From the NCBI RefSeq assembly GCF_007860015.1, contig NZ_SJPS01000001.1, positions 558,001-622,000 on the forward strand: 64,000 bases of DNA, written 5' to 3'. The translations under genes and the position numbers were made by a program. Shown here in pieces: positions 17,562 to 26,231 of this stretch. The notes under the pieces are model-generated. The model saw only the letters and a program-made list of their open reading frames with translations. It was not told the origin of the DNA and made no database searches. The stretch comes from Bythopirellula polymerisocia. Its GTDB lineage: Bacteria; Planctomycetota; Planctomycetia; Pirellulales; Lacipirellulaceae. Position 1 is the first letter of the stretch. Every line of letters starts with the position of its first letter.

Positions 17562-18638
17562 CTATTTCAATTCTGCGACGAAGCGATTCAGATCAGCGTC
17601 TAGCTGGGTAAAGTCGCTGCCGAAGTAGCGAGCAAAATCTGCCATCCGCTGTCGCGCCGGGTACTTGCTGAATGCTTTCCTCGCACCAACACGTTCAAGG
17701 TATTCACAATACTGTTTGGGGCGGGTTTCACACAGGTAGAACGATAGAGCCCAAGCCTCGGCGTAAGCCGCTACTGCGGAAGTGCGAAACAAGCTGTCCG
17801 ACGAAATCAGTTTGGGCAACATGTCTGCCGGGCGATTTGCCAGGAAGTAACGAAAATCGTCGAGCCGACCGTAGTTGATGCGGTCTCTCTGGGTATGTGT
17901 GGCCCGGGGGTCCCACAGTGCTTTTGCCTCGAACATCATCGCCAAGCCTTCGACTAACCAACGCGGCTGATCGGCAAAACGTCGATGTATCCCCACATTG
18001 CTGGCCGTTTGGTGGGTCGCCTCGTGGATGATCGTGTCGATGCTCGCAGTCCAATCTTGATCGGATTCCAATCCGGCGTCGAAAAGAAAAATGCGATTCG
18101 AAGAGGGGTCGTAGTGTCCCAATGTACCTGGTTGGAGCGGTGTCCCCCCCTTGGCGGCGTGATTGTAGTAGTCGGTCTTGTTGCGAAACACGATCGCCAC
18201 CAGCGGCACCTGGGGATCGGACAAATCAAAACCCCGCACTGCCATATAGTGCGTGAATGAACGATAAAACGATTCCATACGCTCGGCCCACACGCTCCAA
18301 ACCCCTTTGGGATGGGCCACGACAAAGTGCTGGGAATGACTCACATCGAACGACGAGTCGAATTCTTCGCGGAGTCGGTTCCGCATTTCCATGATCGAGT
18401 AGCCTCGAAAGACCGTGCCTGTTTTCTTAGACTTCTCGGCATACTTGGGAGGAAAAGTGTAAAGCTGTCCGTCCCGGCCCAAGAGGAGCATCTCGTCTTG
18501 GGTCCAAGTAAGCGGCTGTCCCTCCAGTTCCTGATTTCCGACGTGGGTGAGCATCATGAAGGGTGCCGGGCTTTGGGCATGAAGTCCAATGGAAAACAGG
18601 CACAGGGTAATGCCTAGGATCAAAGAGAAGTGTTTCAT
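17562..18638 (-). CDS. DUF1570 protein, putative secreted metallopeptidase
   Basis: A 358-residue exported protein with signal peptide MKHFSLILGITLCLFSIGLHA. The C-terminal half holds a DUF1570 domain with a zinc-protease-like helix IIHEATHQTASN (HExxH) and, 25-30 residues later, WLVEGLAMMFE, where the Glu could be the third metal ligand as in gluzincins. The family is frequent in Planctomycetes and has no proven substrate. The HEATH motif is intact, so peptidase activity is possible but inferred. Confidence 0.8.
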   Translation of the reverse strand: MKHFSLILGITLCLFSIGLHAQSPAPFMMLTHVGNQELEGQPLTWTQDEMLLLGRDGQLYTFPPKYAEKSKKTGTVFRGYSIMEMRNRLREEFDSSFDVSHSQHFVVAHPKGVWSVWAERMESFYRSFTHYMAVRGFDLSDPQVPLVAIVFRNKTDYYNHAAKGGTPLQPGTLGHYDPSSNRIFLFDAGLESDQDWTASIDTIIHEATHQTASNVGIHRRFADQPRWLVEGLAMMFEAKALWDPRATHTQRDRINYGRLDDFRYFLANRPADMLPKLISSDSLFRTSAVAAYAEAWALSFYLCETRPKQYCEYLERVGARKAFSKYPARQRMADFARYFGSDFTQLDADLNRFVAELK

Positions 18639-18780
18639 GAGAAAAGTCCATTACCAAGAACGAAAAGACTACCGAAAAAGTCTAGCTCGTATTCCATAGG
18701 CGTGATGCGTTAAAGGCCGGCTATTCGTTACAATAGAAACTCACTGAATCATCCGCGATTCGTCCTAGCGAGAATATCTG

Positions 18781-19917
18781 ATGCGAACGTTCTTTCAGAC
18801 TCCCTGGTTTACCTTCTTGGTTCTCGTAGGGATTGCTTACCCTCGGGATTTCGTAGCGGCACAACGAACCTCCGAAGTGGAGACCAAGGTCAATGAATAC
18901 CGGCCAATCACGGAACCTACTAAACTCACGCTCATTACGGCAGGCACGGATCTCGATGCCGTGCTTGCCGATATCCAAGCACAGACTGGTAACAAACTCG
19001 TCGATTTTCGTGAGCGATTCGGTCAAGATGTCTCGCAGTCACTTTGGAACTTTAGTATTAGTGACCGTGATTTTTGGCCGGTTTTAGACAAGTTTCTCGA
19101 TGCGGCGGATTTGGGATTGTACGCAGCTTCGGGGGAAGATGCCCTTGCCGTTGTCAATCGTACTCCTGATTCTTTGTTACGTTTCGGTCGAGCTTGTTAC
19201 TCAGGCCCATTTCGGATCGAAGCTACAAACATTACTGCGCGAAAGGGATTGCGGAATCCAAGAGAAAGTTCAGCGCAACTCGAATTGGAAGTTGCTTGGG
19301 AGCCTCGACTTAACCCCATATCTTTTTCACTTGCCAAGGATACGCTTGAAATCACTGCCGACGATCAGACGATGCTTACCGTCGAAAAAGGGGTTCCAGT
19401 GATTGGTGCCGAGGTCTTGTATGGCACCCATACCGCCGAAATGGTCGTGCCACTCCAGCTTCCTCCCCGACAGATTCGTTCTCTCATGTACTTGAAGGGT
19501 CAACTTATTGCTTTGGTTCCCGCAGGAAAGACGGAATTCCGATTCACCGATCTTCCGGTCGCCGCAGATGTTGAACAGATTTGGGGCGGAGTAAAGGTTG
19601 TACTTGTCGATGTCATTCGAAAGCAATCGCTCTGGGAACTCCGTATGCGGCTGGAAGTGGTAGGCAAGGTACAGGCCCTGCAGAAATATCGCGGCTGGGC
19701 ATTTCAGAATCGGACCTACCTGGAAAACCCGGAGGGAGAAGTAGTTGACCATGCTGGTTTCGAAACAATTGGTCAATCAGAGGGCTTTTTAAGTCTGGCC
19801 TATTTCTTCGATCTTCCGGTGGAAAGTCTCCAAGGATACACCTGGGTCTACCACACTCCCGCTGACATTACTGAACTGCCAGTGGAAATTGAGTTGAAAG
19901 ACCTTCCGCTGCCGTAA
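18781..19917 (+). CDS. Exported hypothetical protein
   Basis: A 378-residue protein with an N-terminal signal peptide (MRTFFQTPWFTFLVLVGIAYPRDFVAA). I do not recognise a family with certainty. Residues 50-125 (TLITAGTDLDAVLADIQAQTGNKLVDF ... DFWPVLDKFLDAADLGLYA) look like the secretin/STN-like small alpha-beta domain that planctomycete exported proteins often carry; the rest is beta-rich. It lies 142 bases from the divergent DUF1570 gene. It converges with the fae-mtdB group. Confidence 0.6.
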   Translation: MRTFFQTPWFTFLVLVGIAYPRDFVAAQRTSEVETKVNEYRPITEPTKLTLITAGTDLDAVLADIQAQTGNKLVDFRERFGQDVSQSLWNFSISDRDFWPVLDKFLDAADLGLYAASGEDALAVVNRTPDSLLRFGRACYSGPFRIEATNITARKGLRNPRESSAQLELEVAWEPRLNPISFSLAKDTLEITADDQTMLTVEKGVPVIGAEVLYGTHTAEMVVPLQLPPRQIRSLMYLKGQLIALVPAGKTEFRFTDLPVAADVEQIWGGVKVVLVDVIRKQSLWELRMRLEVVGKVQALQKYRGWAFQNRTYLENPEGEVVDHAGFETIGQSEGFLSLAYFFDLPVESLQGYTWVYHTPADITELPVEIELKDLPLP

Positions 19918-19934
19918 CGGGAGTCGTGTTAACC

Positions 19935-20501
19935 CTAGTTGGGACCACGGAACATACCGCCGAGTTCTACGACAGGTTTCCCCTCGGTTTGCATCTCGTC
20001 GATCCAGCTGCGAATCGCCAGCGGGTCGTTGGGGTCCATGGCGAGCATGTGCTCGACCACCTCGAGTGCCATGGACGTTTTTTGCAGATGGTGTAAACAC
20101 CAGGCGAGGCCGCGGCCGCAATCGAAGAAGACGCGGTTGGCTGGGTGAAGGGCGGCTACGGGGGTGGGTTTGCCGGCACGGCGCCAGGCTTGCAGGCCCA
20201 ATTGATAGCCCGCGCCGAAGTGGCCACGGCCCAGGTCAACATCGTTGTTCACTTCGACGGCCAGTTTGCCGAGCAGAAAATGGGCAGCGAGCATTTCACT
20301 ACACATGCCCAAGAGCCAGCGGAGTTCGTCCGTGGCTATGTCGGTTTCGCCTGCCTCGATCATCTCACGAACTTCTTCGAGGTCTTCGGCACATTCACGC
20401 ACCTCTGCTGGGTGCGCAAAAACCCAGGCATTGCCCCCCTGCGACCGGACGAGTGAAAGCCTGTTCTTGGAAGAGGAGCGACGCTGCGGGTGTTTGGCCA
20501 C
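19935..20501 (-). CDS. TPR-like protein linked to the C1 genes
   Basis: A 188-residue soluble protein, helical throughout, with TPR-like segments (ELRWLLGMCSEMLAAHFLLGKLAVE and CLHHLQKTSMALEVVEHMLAMDPNDPLA). I cannot name it. The likely start is a GTG at 20501, 12 bases after the mtdB stop, so it is probably the third gene of a fae-mtdB unit. The N-terminus (MAKHPQRRSSSKNRLSLVR) is basic. Confidence 0.6.
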   Translation of the reverse strand: MAKHPQRRSSSKNRLSLVRSQGGNAWVFAHPAEVRECAEDLEEVREMIEAGETDIATDELRWLLGMCSEMLAAHFLLGKLAVEVNNDVDLGRGHFGAGYQLGLQAWRRAGKPTPVAALHPANRVFFDCGRGLAWCLHHLQKTSMALEVVEHMLAMDPNDPLAIRSWIDEMQTEGKPVVELGGMFRGPN

Positions 20502-20513
20502 GTGCTAACCGCC

Positions 20514-21389
20514 CTATTTTGCGTCGGCCAAGAGCTTGCCGAGGTTGTAGATTTCGTCGGCATCGAGGATCCGATCGTTCGACTCGAACAATTGACGGAT
20601 CGCTGCCTTGTGGATCTTCATCTTGAGTCCCCCGACGGCCAGAGCCCCATAGCAGATGCGACCCTCTTTGTTGACGGCCTTATCGGTGGGAGCAATCCCC
20701 GTGATGCCCGCCGGCGGGACGGCATTGAGATCGAGCGCCACTTGCAGTGTTTTGGCGTTTTTTAAGTCAGCCGAGTCGAGCAGATTCACTCCTGCCGCAC
20801 CTGTTGCGATCACCAAATGAGCAGCATCCAAGAGGTCGCCCTTATCGGTGTCGGTTGTACTGCGTGGAGTGACGCGGGCCCCAGGGACGGCGGCAGTTAT
20901 GCGATGGCAGACCGCTTCAGCGTGGGTCAAGCGGCGCGATGCAACACGGACATCAGCCCCCTCGCGGGCAAGCATTCGCACAACTCGCTGACCGACCGAA
21001 CCGGTAGCGCCCAGCACGAGGGCAATCGTTTCGGGGCCGAGAGGCAAGTGACGACTAGCGCACACCACGGCGGCTGCGGCAGTCGTATTGGCACCGTTCG
21101 AGTCCAGCATCACCGACACCCGCACTGGCCCGAAGAAGGCCTGTTTGGCGGCTTGCAAGAGTTGTTCGCCAGCCACCACATCGGAACCACCGATGATCGC
21201 TGCGGCATGATGGAGTTGATCGCCGCCGCGTGTGAACATGAGTCCGTGAATCAAGTTCTTCACGTCTGCGGGAGTGACTCCCCCATGGCGCAGTAGCTGC
21301 CCCGCCCCGGCGTCGAGCGCGACGACACTGTCGAACACGCTCGGCTGGGGATCGGTGTCCATGCAGAGCAGGATTTTTGCCAGAGCCAT
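20514..21389 (-). CDS. mtdB: NAD(P)-dependent methylene-tetrahydromethanopterin dehydrogenase
   Basis: A 291-residue dehydrogenase of the MtdA/MtdB family, oxidising methylene-H4MPT to methenyl-H4MPT with NAD(P)+ in formaldehyde oxidation. The N-terminal domain contains KILLCMDTDPQPSVFDSVVALDAG and GGVTPADVKNLIHGLMFTRG; the Rossmann motif is LVLGATGSVGQRVVRMLAREGADVRVASRR (about 124-153). TAGGAG stands before the ATG. Gene order fae-mtdB supports MtdB rather than MtdA, but the two cannot be told apart safely by eye. Confidence 0.88.
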   Translation of the reverse strand: MALAKILLCMDTDPQPSVFDSVVALDAGAGQLLRHGGVTPADVKNLIHGLMFTRGGDQLHHAAAIIGGSDVVAGEQLLQAAKQAFFGPVRVSVMLDSNGANTTAAAAVVCASRHLPLGPETIALVLGATGSVGQRVVRMLAREGADVRVASRRLTHAEAVCHRITAAVPGARVTPRSTTDTDKGDLLDAAHLVIATGAAGVNLLDSADLKNAKTLQVALDLNAVPPAGITGIAPTDKAVNKEGRICYGALAVGGLKMKIHKAAIRQLFESNDRILDADEIYNLGKLLADAK

Positions 21390-21404
21390 GGGGACTCCTA
21401 AAAC

Positions 21405-21902
21405 CTAAAACCCACGGAAGGGGTGGGCAGCTTCGTCTTTACCAGCCAGCATTTCATCGACACTGGGCTTGTTTTCCATCGCGTTCTTGACGGCCATCTT
21501 CGTGGCCTCGTAGTTGTAGTCGTAGATCTTCTTGTCGTCGGCCGCTTCGGGGTGAATGAACACGCCACAGACGCAAACCAAATTCTCGGCATCGCCCTTC
21601 TTGATCACACCGTCAGAGACGCTGTCGGCAATCGCCTTGGCGACGGCGGCCTGGGCGGGGCCGAACATCTGCACGGCTTGGCGCATTCCCTTGATGGTCA
21701 CCTTGGTAATCATCACGGTAGCAGGCTTGACGGCGAGGTTGGGGGTTAACACGGCCAACAGGTTGCTGTGGCCTTCGCTCTGTCGAGCCAAGGCATTGGC
21801 GAACGCGGTCCCGACGGGGCCGTCCTTCGAGCCGATCAAGAGATCGATATGGGCAATCTCGTTACCATCGCCGGACAAAGCCTCACCAATAAACATCGAC
21901 AT
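21405..21902 (-). CDS. fae: Formaldehyde-activating enzyme
   Basis: A 165-residue enzyme that joins formaldehyde to tetrahydromethanopterin to form methylene-H4MPT. The catalytic histidine lies in NEIAHIDLLIGSKDGPVG (H18) and the family block GPAQAAVAKAIADSVSDGVI is present. The open frame runs back to 22022, but ATG 21902 with TAGGAGA six to seven bases before it gives the standard Fae N-terminus (MSMFIGEALSGDGNEIAHID). It is the first gene of the unit with mtdB, 15 bases apart. Confidence 0.95.
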   Translation of the reverse strand: MSMFIGEALSGDGNEIAHIDLLIGSKDGPVGTAFANALARQSEGHSNLLAVLTPNLAVKPATVMITKVTIKGMRQAVQMFGPAQAAVAKAIADSVSDGVIKKGDAENLVCVCGVFIHPEAADDKKIYDYNYEATKMAVKNAMENKPSVDEMLAGKDEAAHPFRGF

Positions 21903-22097
21903 AAAAATTCTCCTAAAACCTAGATACCGGGAAAGTTTGTTGTCGAGTGGTAGCGGCGTGGCCGGAGTGGCATGGCCGCGGGTATAGCTGGCAATGGAAG
22001 AGTTCACTTCGCCAGGTGACACCAGTCCTCTCAGTTGTTACTTAGAGCCATAACATACCATTGAGGAGCAACGGGCTTCAACTGGCGGAGTGAATTA

Positions 22098-22196
22098 AAG
22101 GTCAATGGCCAATGTCCAATATCCAAGGCCCAATTGACAAAGGTTGCAATTAAGCCCGAAATTGGTCACTGGACCTTGCTCATTGGTCATTTTCTT
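22098..22196. repeat. Intergenic repeat, copy 1 (TTGGTCATTGG family)
   Basis: The gene-free stretch 21903-22461 contains a run of degenerate TTGGTCATTGG-like units. The clearest part, 22161-22191, matches 28880-28910 at 30 of 31 bases. The left part (22098-22135, GGTCAATGGCCAATGTCC...) is roughly the reverse complement of the right part, so the element can fold. Apart from this and the start region of the DUF1559 gene, I see nothing in this stretch. Confidence 0.7.
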
Positions 22197-22461
22197 GTGC
22201 CCTCTGCTTGCTGCGAGATTCGTTTGAATAGAGGTTTTTTCCGGATTTCCGATTGCAGGTTCGCGAATTTCGGGGCTACGAATGCTGGACAAGTGGCCCG
22301 AATGTTGCGACAATTTAATTGCTGGCCGATTTGTGCGGGAACAGAGAGCAATTTCAGTCATTCGTCGGTAGCCGTTGCTTGCGGCGGCAGTTCGATCATT
22401 GAATTCGATAGGTTGGCTAGCCGGGCAACACTCTTCCACCCTACGCATGGAGAAAATCGAG

Positions 22462-23556
22462 ATGAGGCACTCAATTTATCGCCGTAATAATTCTGCTTTC
22501 ACTCTGGTCGAACTTTTGGTGGTGATCGCCATCATCGGCACGCTAGTGGGCCTGTTGTTGCCTGCCGTGCAATCGGCGCGCGAGGCAGCACGTAGCAATA
22601 CGTGTAAGAACAACATCAAGCAACTCTCGCTGGCCATGCAGACCCGGGAAACTTCTATTCCATCTTTCCCGGGGTATGTCAATGCGTTGGGGATCAGTCA
22701 AAGTCGGAATATGACTCGAGCCAGTTGGCTCGTAACGGTGTTCCCTTATCTTGAGCAAAGTCAGTTGTTTGAACAGTACAGCGGTGGCCTCGTTCCGGAT
22801 CAGTTGCCTCAGCTAGAGAACCTTATTTGTCCTAGCAATCCTCCTTCGGTACAAAGCGAGCCCAATCTGTCCTACGTGTCGAATTCCGGGTATCTTTTTG
22901 CTTGGAATTTTGGTCAATCCGATGGCTGGGAGAACCCTGCGGATGGGGTTTTCTTTGATCAGACTCGTATTGCTGACGTTACTCCTACATCAGGTCCCGC
23001 GCCTAGCTGGGTAAGTGTCACCGACAAGCGAGACACGCCTGTGTACGCCCCACGCGTATCCATGTCGATGGCTTATATCCAAAGCAAGGGGGACGGCACG
23101 AGCAAGACTTTGATGTTCTCGGAGAGTTTGGCTTCGCTCTTCTATTCCTACCCCTCGCCGCTATCAAGCTCTTCAGCGAAGGATGATTACGAGAGCACCC
23201 CGGATCGCAATTTCCATTTTGGCTTCTGTTGGGTCCAGCCTAATGACGTGGCTACAAACAGAGAATTGAGAATTAACGGCAGCAAAGAAGTACCAAACTA
23301 CATAACATTTGAGGATATGAACGTCCTTGGTGATAATCCGCCACTTCCAGATACAGCTAATCCTGTTGCTAGACCCGGTATCGCGTCCAGCTTCCATCCT
23401 GGTGGTGTCAATGTGGCCTTTGTTGGCTCTCAGGTGTCATTTATCTCAGATCAGATTTCTCCGTTTGTTTTCGCACAATTGATGACCTCTAATCATAAGA
23501 AGTCGAGTCTCAGTGGAGATGCGACAGAGCCTGAGCCAGCGGACGGGCAGTTCTAA
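22462..23556 (+). CDS. DUF1559 prepilin-like protein
   Basis: A 364-residue DUF1559 protein with the prepilin-type leader [20 protein letters not shown] and helix [16 protein letters not shown], then [23 protein letters not shown], the family signature. The C-terminal block [22 protein letters not shown] is the usual family ending. It is expected to be processed by prepilin peptidase and displayed at the cell surface; function is unknown. The open frame extends upstream, but ATG 22462 is preceded by GGAG and fits the leader. A strong terminator follows. Confidence 0.9.
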   Translation: MRHSIYRRNNSAFTLVELLVVIAIIGTLVGLLLPAVQSAREAARSNTCKNNIKQLSLAMQTRETSIPSFPGYVNALGISQSRNMTRASWLVTVFPYLEQSQLFEQYSGGLVPDQLPQLENLICPSNPPSVQSEPNLSYVSNSGYLFAWNFGQSDGWENPADGVFFDQTRIADVTPTSGPAPSWVSVTDKRDTPVYAPRVSMSMAYIQSKGDGTSKTLMFSESLASLFYSYPSPLSSSSAKDDYESTPDRNFHFGFCWVQPNDVATNRELRINGSKEVPNYITFEDMNVLGDNPPLPDTANPVARPGIASSFHPGGVNVAFVGSQVSFISDQISPFVFAQLMTSNHKKSSLSGDATEPEPADGQF

Positions 23557-23583
23557 GTCGAATTACTTAGCAATGACCAAGCG

Positions 23584-23610
23584 CGGGGTGCCAATGGGCA
23601 CCCCGTTTTT
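23584..23610 (+). terminator. Rho-independent terminator of the DUF1559 gene
   Basis: A perfect nine-base-pair stem, CGGGGTGCC / GGCACCCCG, with an AATG loop, followed by five T residues. It lies 28 bases after the stop codon. Confidence 0.9.
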
Positions 23611-23633
23611 ATTGGGAGCGAGAAGAGCTGCGA

Positions 23634-24008
23634 CTACCCAGTCTTCTTGCGCAGCTGAGAAAAGTGTTCTCGCGGCAAAGTCATGGTCGCGGTGCGGAAG
23701 CCGAACTTGTCGCCTACTTTAACGGCTTCGCCCTGAGCCACCTGCTGATTGCCGACGAAGAGTTGCAGCAGTTCGTCGCACGGCTTCTCGAATTTGATGA
23801 TCGTGCCGGGAGCCATCTCTACGATGTCTATCAGGTTTTCCTTCTTGCTGGCTAGCACCACGCGGACCGGCACGGTTATCTTGAGAAGACTGCGAGTGTA
23901 GTCGGGGAGTTCGGCAAAGCTGGTCGGGTGACGTCCATGCGGTTGCTCCGATGGGCTTTGCTCCTGGGGAGCGGCATCGTCAGCAGTTTCTGGAATGGAA
24001 TCACTCAT
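23634..24008 (-). CDS. FliN-like SpoA-domain protein
   Basis: A 124-residue protein whose C-terminal 85 residues form a SpoA (FliN/FliM/YscQ) domain: LPDYTRSLLKITVPVRVVLA then SKKENLIDIVEMAPGTIIKF, EKPCDELLQLFVGNQQVAQG and EAVKVGDKFGFR. The first 40 residues are acidic and Pro-rich. FliN forms the lower part of the flagellar C-ring. No other flagellar gene is in the window, so it is an orphan here. The chosen ATG 24008 gives a sensible N-terminus; a longer frame from 24101 looks non-coding. Confidence 0.78.
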   Translation of the reverse strand: MSDSIPETADDAAPQEQSPSEQPHGRHPTSFAELPDYTRSLLKITVPVRVVLASKKENLIDIVEMAPGTIIKFEKPCDELLQLFVGNQQVAQGEAVKVGDKFGFRTATMTLPREHFSQLRKKTG

Positions 24009-24208
24009 AGAGAAGTTCAAAGATTGCGGTGCAAGCGTCGGCAAACGTACCATCAGCGGGCGCATCCCCTGCGCAGGCAGATATGGGTATCTATCGACCA
24101 ACGAGGCGTTAAACTTTGCCCAGTTGACCGCTGCCTGTTTTCTCTAGTTGCTATCGCCTATAATTGGGCTGCTCTTTTGCTAGCACACCGCCAACCGGGT
24201 GAAATCTG

Positions 24209-25345
24209 ATGACCGCCACGCTTGATGCCCCGAAATTCGAATTGAAACCCTATAAATCGCTCTCGAACGAGCAATTGCAGGAGCGGATCCAGAAGATACG
24301 CGATGAGTTGGGGCCGAAGCTGCTGATTCTGGGGCACCACTATCAGCAAGACGAAGTGATCGCCCAGGTTGATCTCACCGGCGACAGTTATCAACTGAGC
24401 CAGATGGCCGCCGATTCGAGCGACTGCCGAGCGATCGCTTTCTGTGGCGTGCACTTCATGGCCGAGACGGCCGACATCCTGGCCAATCGGCCCGAGAAAC
24501 TTGCTGAACGCGGAGGGGAACGGGTTCGCGTGATACTGCCCGACATGGCGGCAGGTTGTTCGATGGCCGATATGGCGGCAATCGACCAGATCGAGGACGC
24601 CTGGGATCAACTTGGCGAGGTACTCGACACCGAGGACATCACGCCGGTCACATACATCAACTCGGCCGCGAGCTTGAAGGCGTTTGTCGGTCGCCATGGG
24701 GGGATCGTATGTACTTCGTCGAATGCCCAGGCCGCGCTGGAATGGTCGTTTGCCAAAACGTCGCGAGTGATGTTTTTCCCCGATCAGCATCTGGGCCGTA
24801 ACACGGCGCTGGGGATGGGGATCACCACCGACGAGATGCCCGTGTGGGACCCGTATGCTGAGGAGCTGGGTGGCAACTCGGCTGAGATGCTCCAGCAAAG
24901 CAAGGTAATTCTATGGAAGGGGCATTGCAGCGTACACCAAATGTTTCGCCCCGAGCATGTAGCTTTGTTTCGCGAGCAGCATCCGGGAATCAAGATTCTG
25001 GTCCACCCGGAATGCCCGCGAGAGGTGTTCGAAATCGCCGACGAGTTTGGCTCTACGGGCAAGATCATCCGCATGGTGGAGTCTGCCCCCCCCGGCACCA
25101 AGTGGGCCATCGGCACGGAACTGCATTTGGTGAATCGGCTCAAGCAGGAGCACCCCGAGCAGGAAGTTTATTTCTTGTCGCCGGTGGTATGCATGTGTGC
25201 GACGATGTATCGGATCGATTTGGCGCACCTGTGTTGGAGTCTAGAGAATCTGGTCGCGGGGACGCCAGTCAACACGATCGAAGTAGACGAAGAGACAGCG
25301 CGCTGGTCGCTAGTAGCGCTGGAGCGGATGCTAGAAGTGCGATGA
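24209..25345 (+). CDS. nadA: Quinolinate synthase
   Basis: A 378-residue 4Fe-4S enzyme condensing iminoaspartate and dihydroxyacetone phosphate to quinolinate in NAD synthesis. Seen: GHHYQQDEVIAQVDLTGDSYQL, AFCGVHFMAETADIL, LPDMAAGCSMADMA (cluster Cys), VHPECPREVF (cluster Cys) and SPVVCMCATMYRIDLAHL (cluster Cys). No nadB or nadC adjoins it. The 200 bases between it and the divergent FliN-like gene hold its promoter, which I could not pin down. Confidence 0.95.
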   Translation: MTATLDAPKFELKPYKSLSNEQLQERIQKIRDELGPKLLILGHHYQQDEVIAQVDLTGDSYQLSQMAADSSDCRAIAFCGVHFMAETADILANRPEKLAERGGERVRVILPDMAAGCSMADMAAIDQIEDAWDQLGEVLDTEDITPVTYINSAASLKAFVGRHGGIVCTSSNAQAALEWSFAKTSRVMFFPDQHLGRNTALGMGITTDEMPVWDPYAEELGGNSAEMLQQSKVILWKGHCSVHQMFRPEHVALFREQHPGIKILVHPECPREVFEIADEFGSTGKIIRMVESAPPGTKWAIGTELHLVNRLKQEHPEQEVYFLSPVVCMCATMYRIDLAHLCWSLENLVAGTPVNTIEVDEETARWSLVALERMLEVR

Positions 25346-25376
25346 CCCATCGAGTCGTATCGTTACATCGCATGAT

Positions 25377-26063
25377 CTACGCCGCGTCGTGTTCGCGGCA
25401 GTAGGCGACCATCTCGTCGATGCTCATTCCCGTTTTATCGATCTTGACGATGCCGTCGGCGGAAGGCGCTGCAGCTTTCGCGGGTGCGGGTTCTGACGCT
25501 GGGGTGGGCTCGGGTTCGACGGCCGCTGAAGCGGCCTCGCCACCGTCGGACTTTTGGGAGTCACCGCCGCGGGCGGCGGCTAGCATGTCGGCGACAGACA
25601 TCTTGCTGCGGTCGGGCTTGCCGCCTGATGCGGGTTTGGGTTCCGCTTTGGGCTTTGGTTTCGCAGGTGCTGAAGCAGCTTCTCCACTGGTGGATTTTGC
25701 TGCGCCGCCCCCTTTGAGTTTGGCGAGAATGTCGGCGGTGGAGGGTTTGCCTGCGGGTTTTGATTCCCCAGCCGCTGGAGCGGCCTTGCTGGCTGCGGGT
25801 TTAGCGGCAGGTTTCTTCGGCTCGGCCTTCTTCTCTTTTGGGAGCGGTTTGTCGACGACTTTGAGGTAGTCCAGATCAATGTCGAACCAGCCAATGTTGA
25901 GGTGGTAGTCCTGGAACTCGACGAGGGCGCGGCCGCTCATGTTGACCGTTTTGACCTGTCCCACAAGGTCTGCGAACCGTGCCAGCTCGGGCTGGCTGGC
26001 GTCGACCACCACGTACTTGTCGGTGTATTCCTGTTTGATCTTTTCAATGTTCGCCATGACCAT
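25377..26063 (-). CDS. Hypothetical protein with three short SxxDML repeats
   Basis: A 228-residue protein of unknown function. Residues 1-70 form a small globular domain (EKIKQEYTDKYVVVDASQPELARFADLVGQVKTV ... DIDLDYLKVVD), SH3/KOW-like in appearance. The rest is an Ala/Pro/Lys-rich low-complexity linker holding three similar short helical units: PSTADILAKLKGG, MSVADMLAAARGG and MSIDEMVAYCREHDA at the C-terminus. Repeated short peptides on a flexible arm suggest multivalent binding. AGGAG lies before ATG 26063. Confidence 0.7.
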   Translation of the reverse strand: MVMANIEKIKQEYTDKYVVVDASQPELARFADLVGQVKTVNMSGRALVEFQDYHLNIGWFDIDLDYLKVVDKPLPKEKKAEPKKPAAKPAASKAAPAAGESKPAGKPSTADILAKLKGGGAAKSTSGEAASAPAKPKPKAEPKPASGGKPDRSKMSVADMLAAARGGDSQKSDGGEAASAAVEPEPTPASEPAPAKAAAPSADGIVKIDKTGMSIDEMVAYCREHDAA

Positions 26064-26231
26064 TGCCGGAATCGACTCCTAACTCTGCAGCTCAGGGGAA
26101 GAAAAACGAACTGAAATTGTGGCCAATAATACGGCCTCTGGCAATGACCTCAATGGTTTTCCTTGCGAACCGGCACGGGATACTCAATAATTGCCGAAAA
26201 TCCGCTTTTCCCTATAACTTGGAGATATTCG

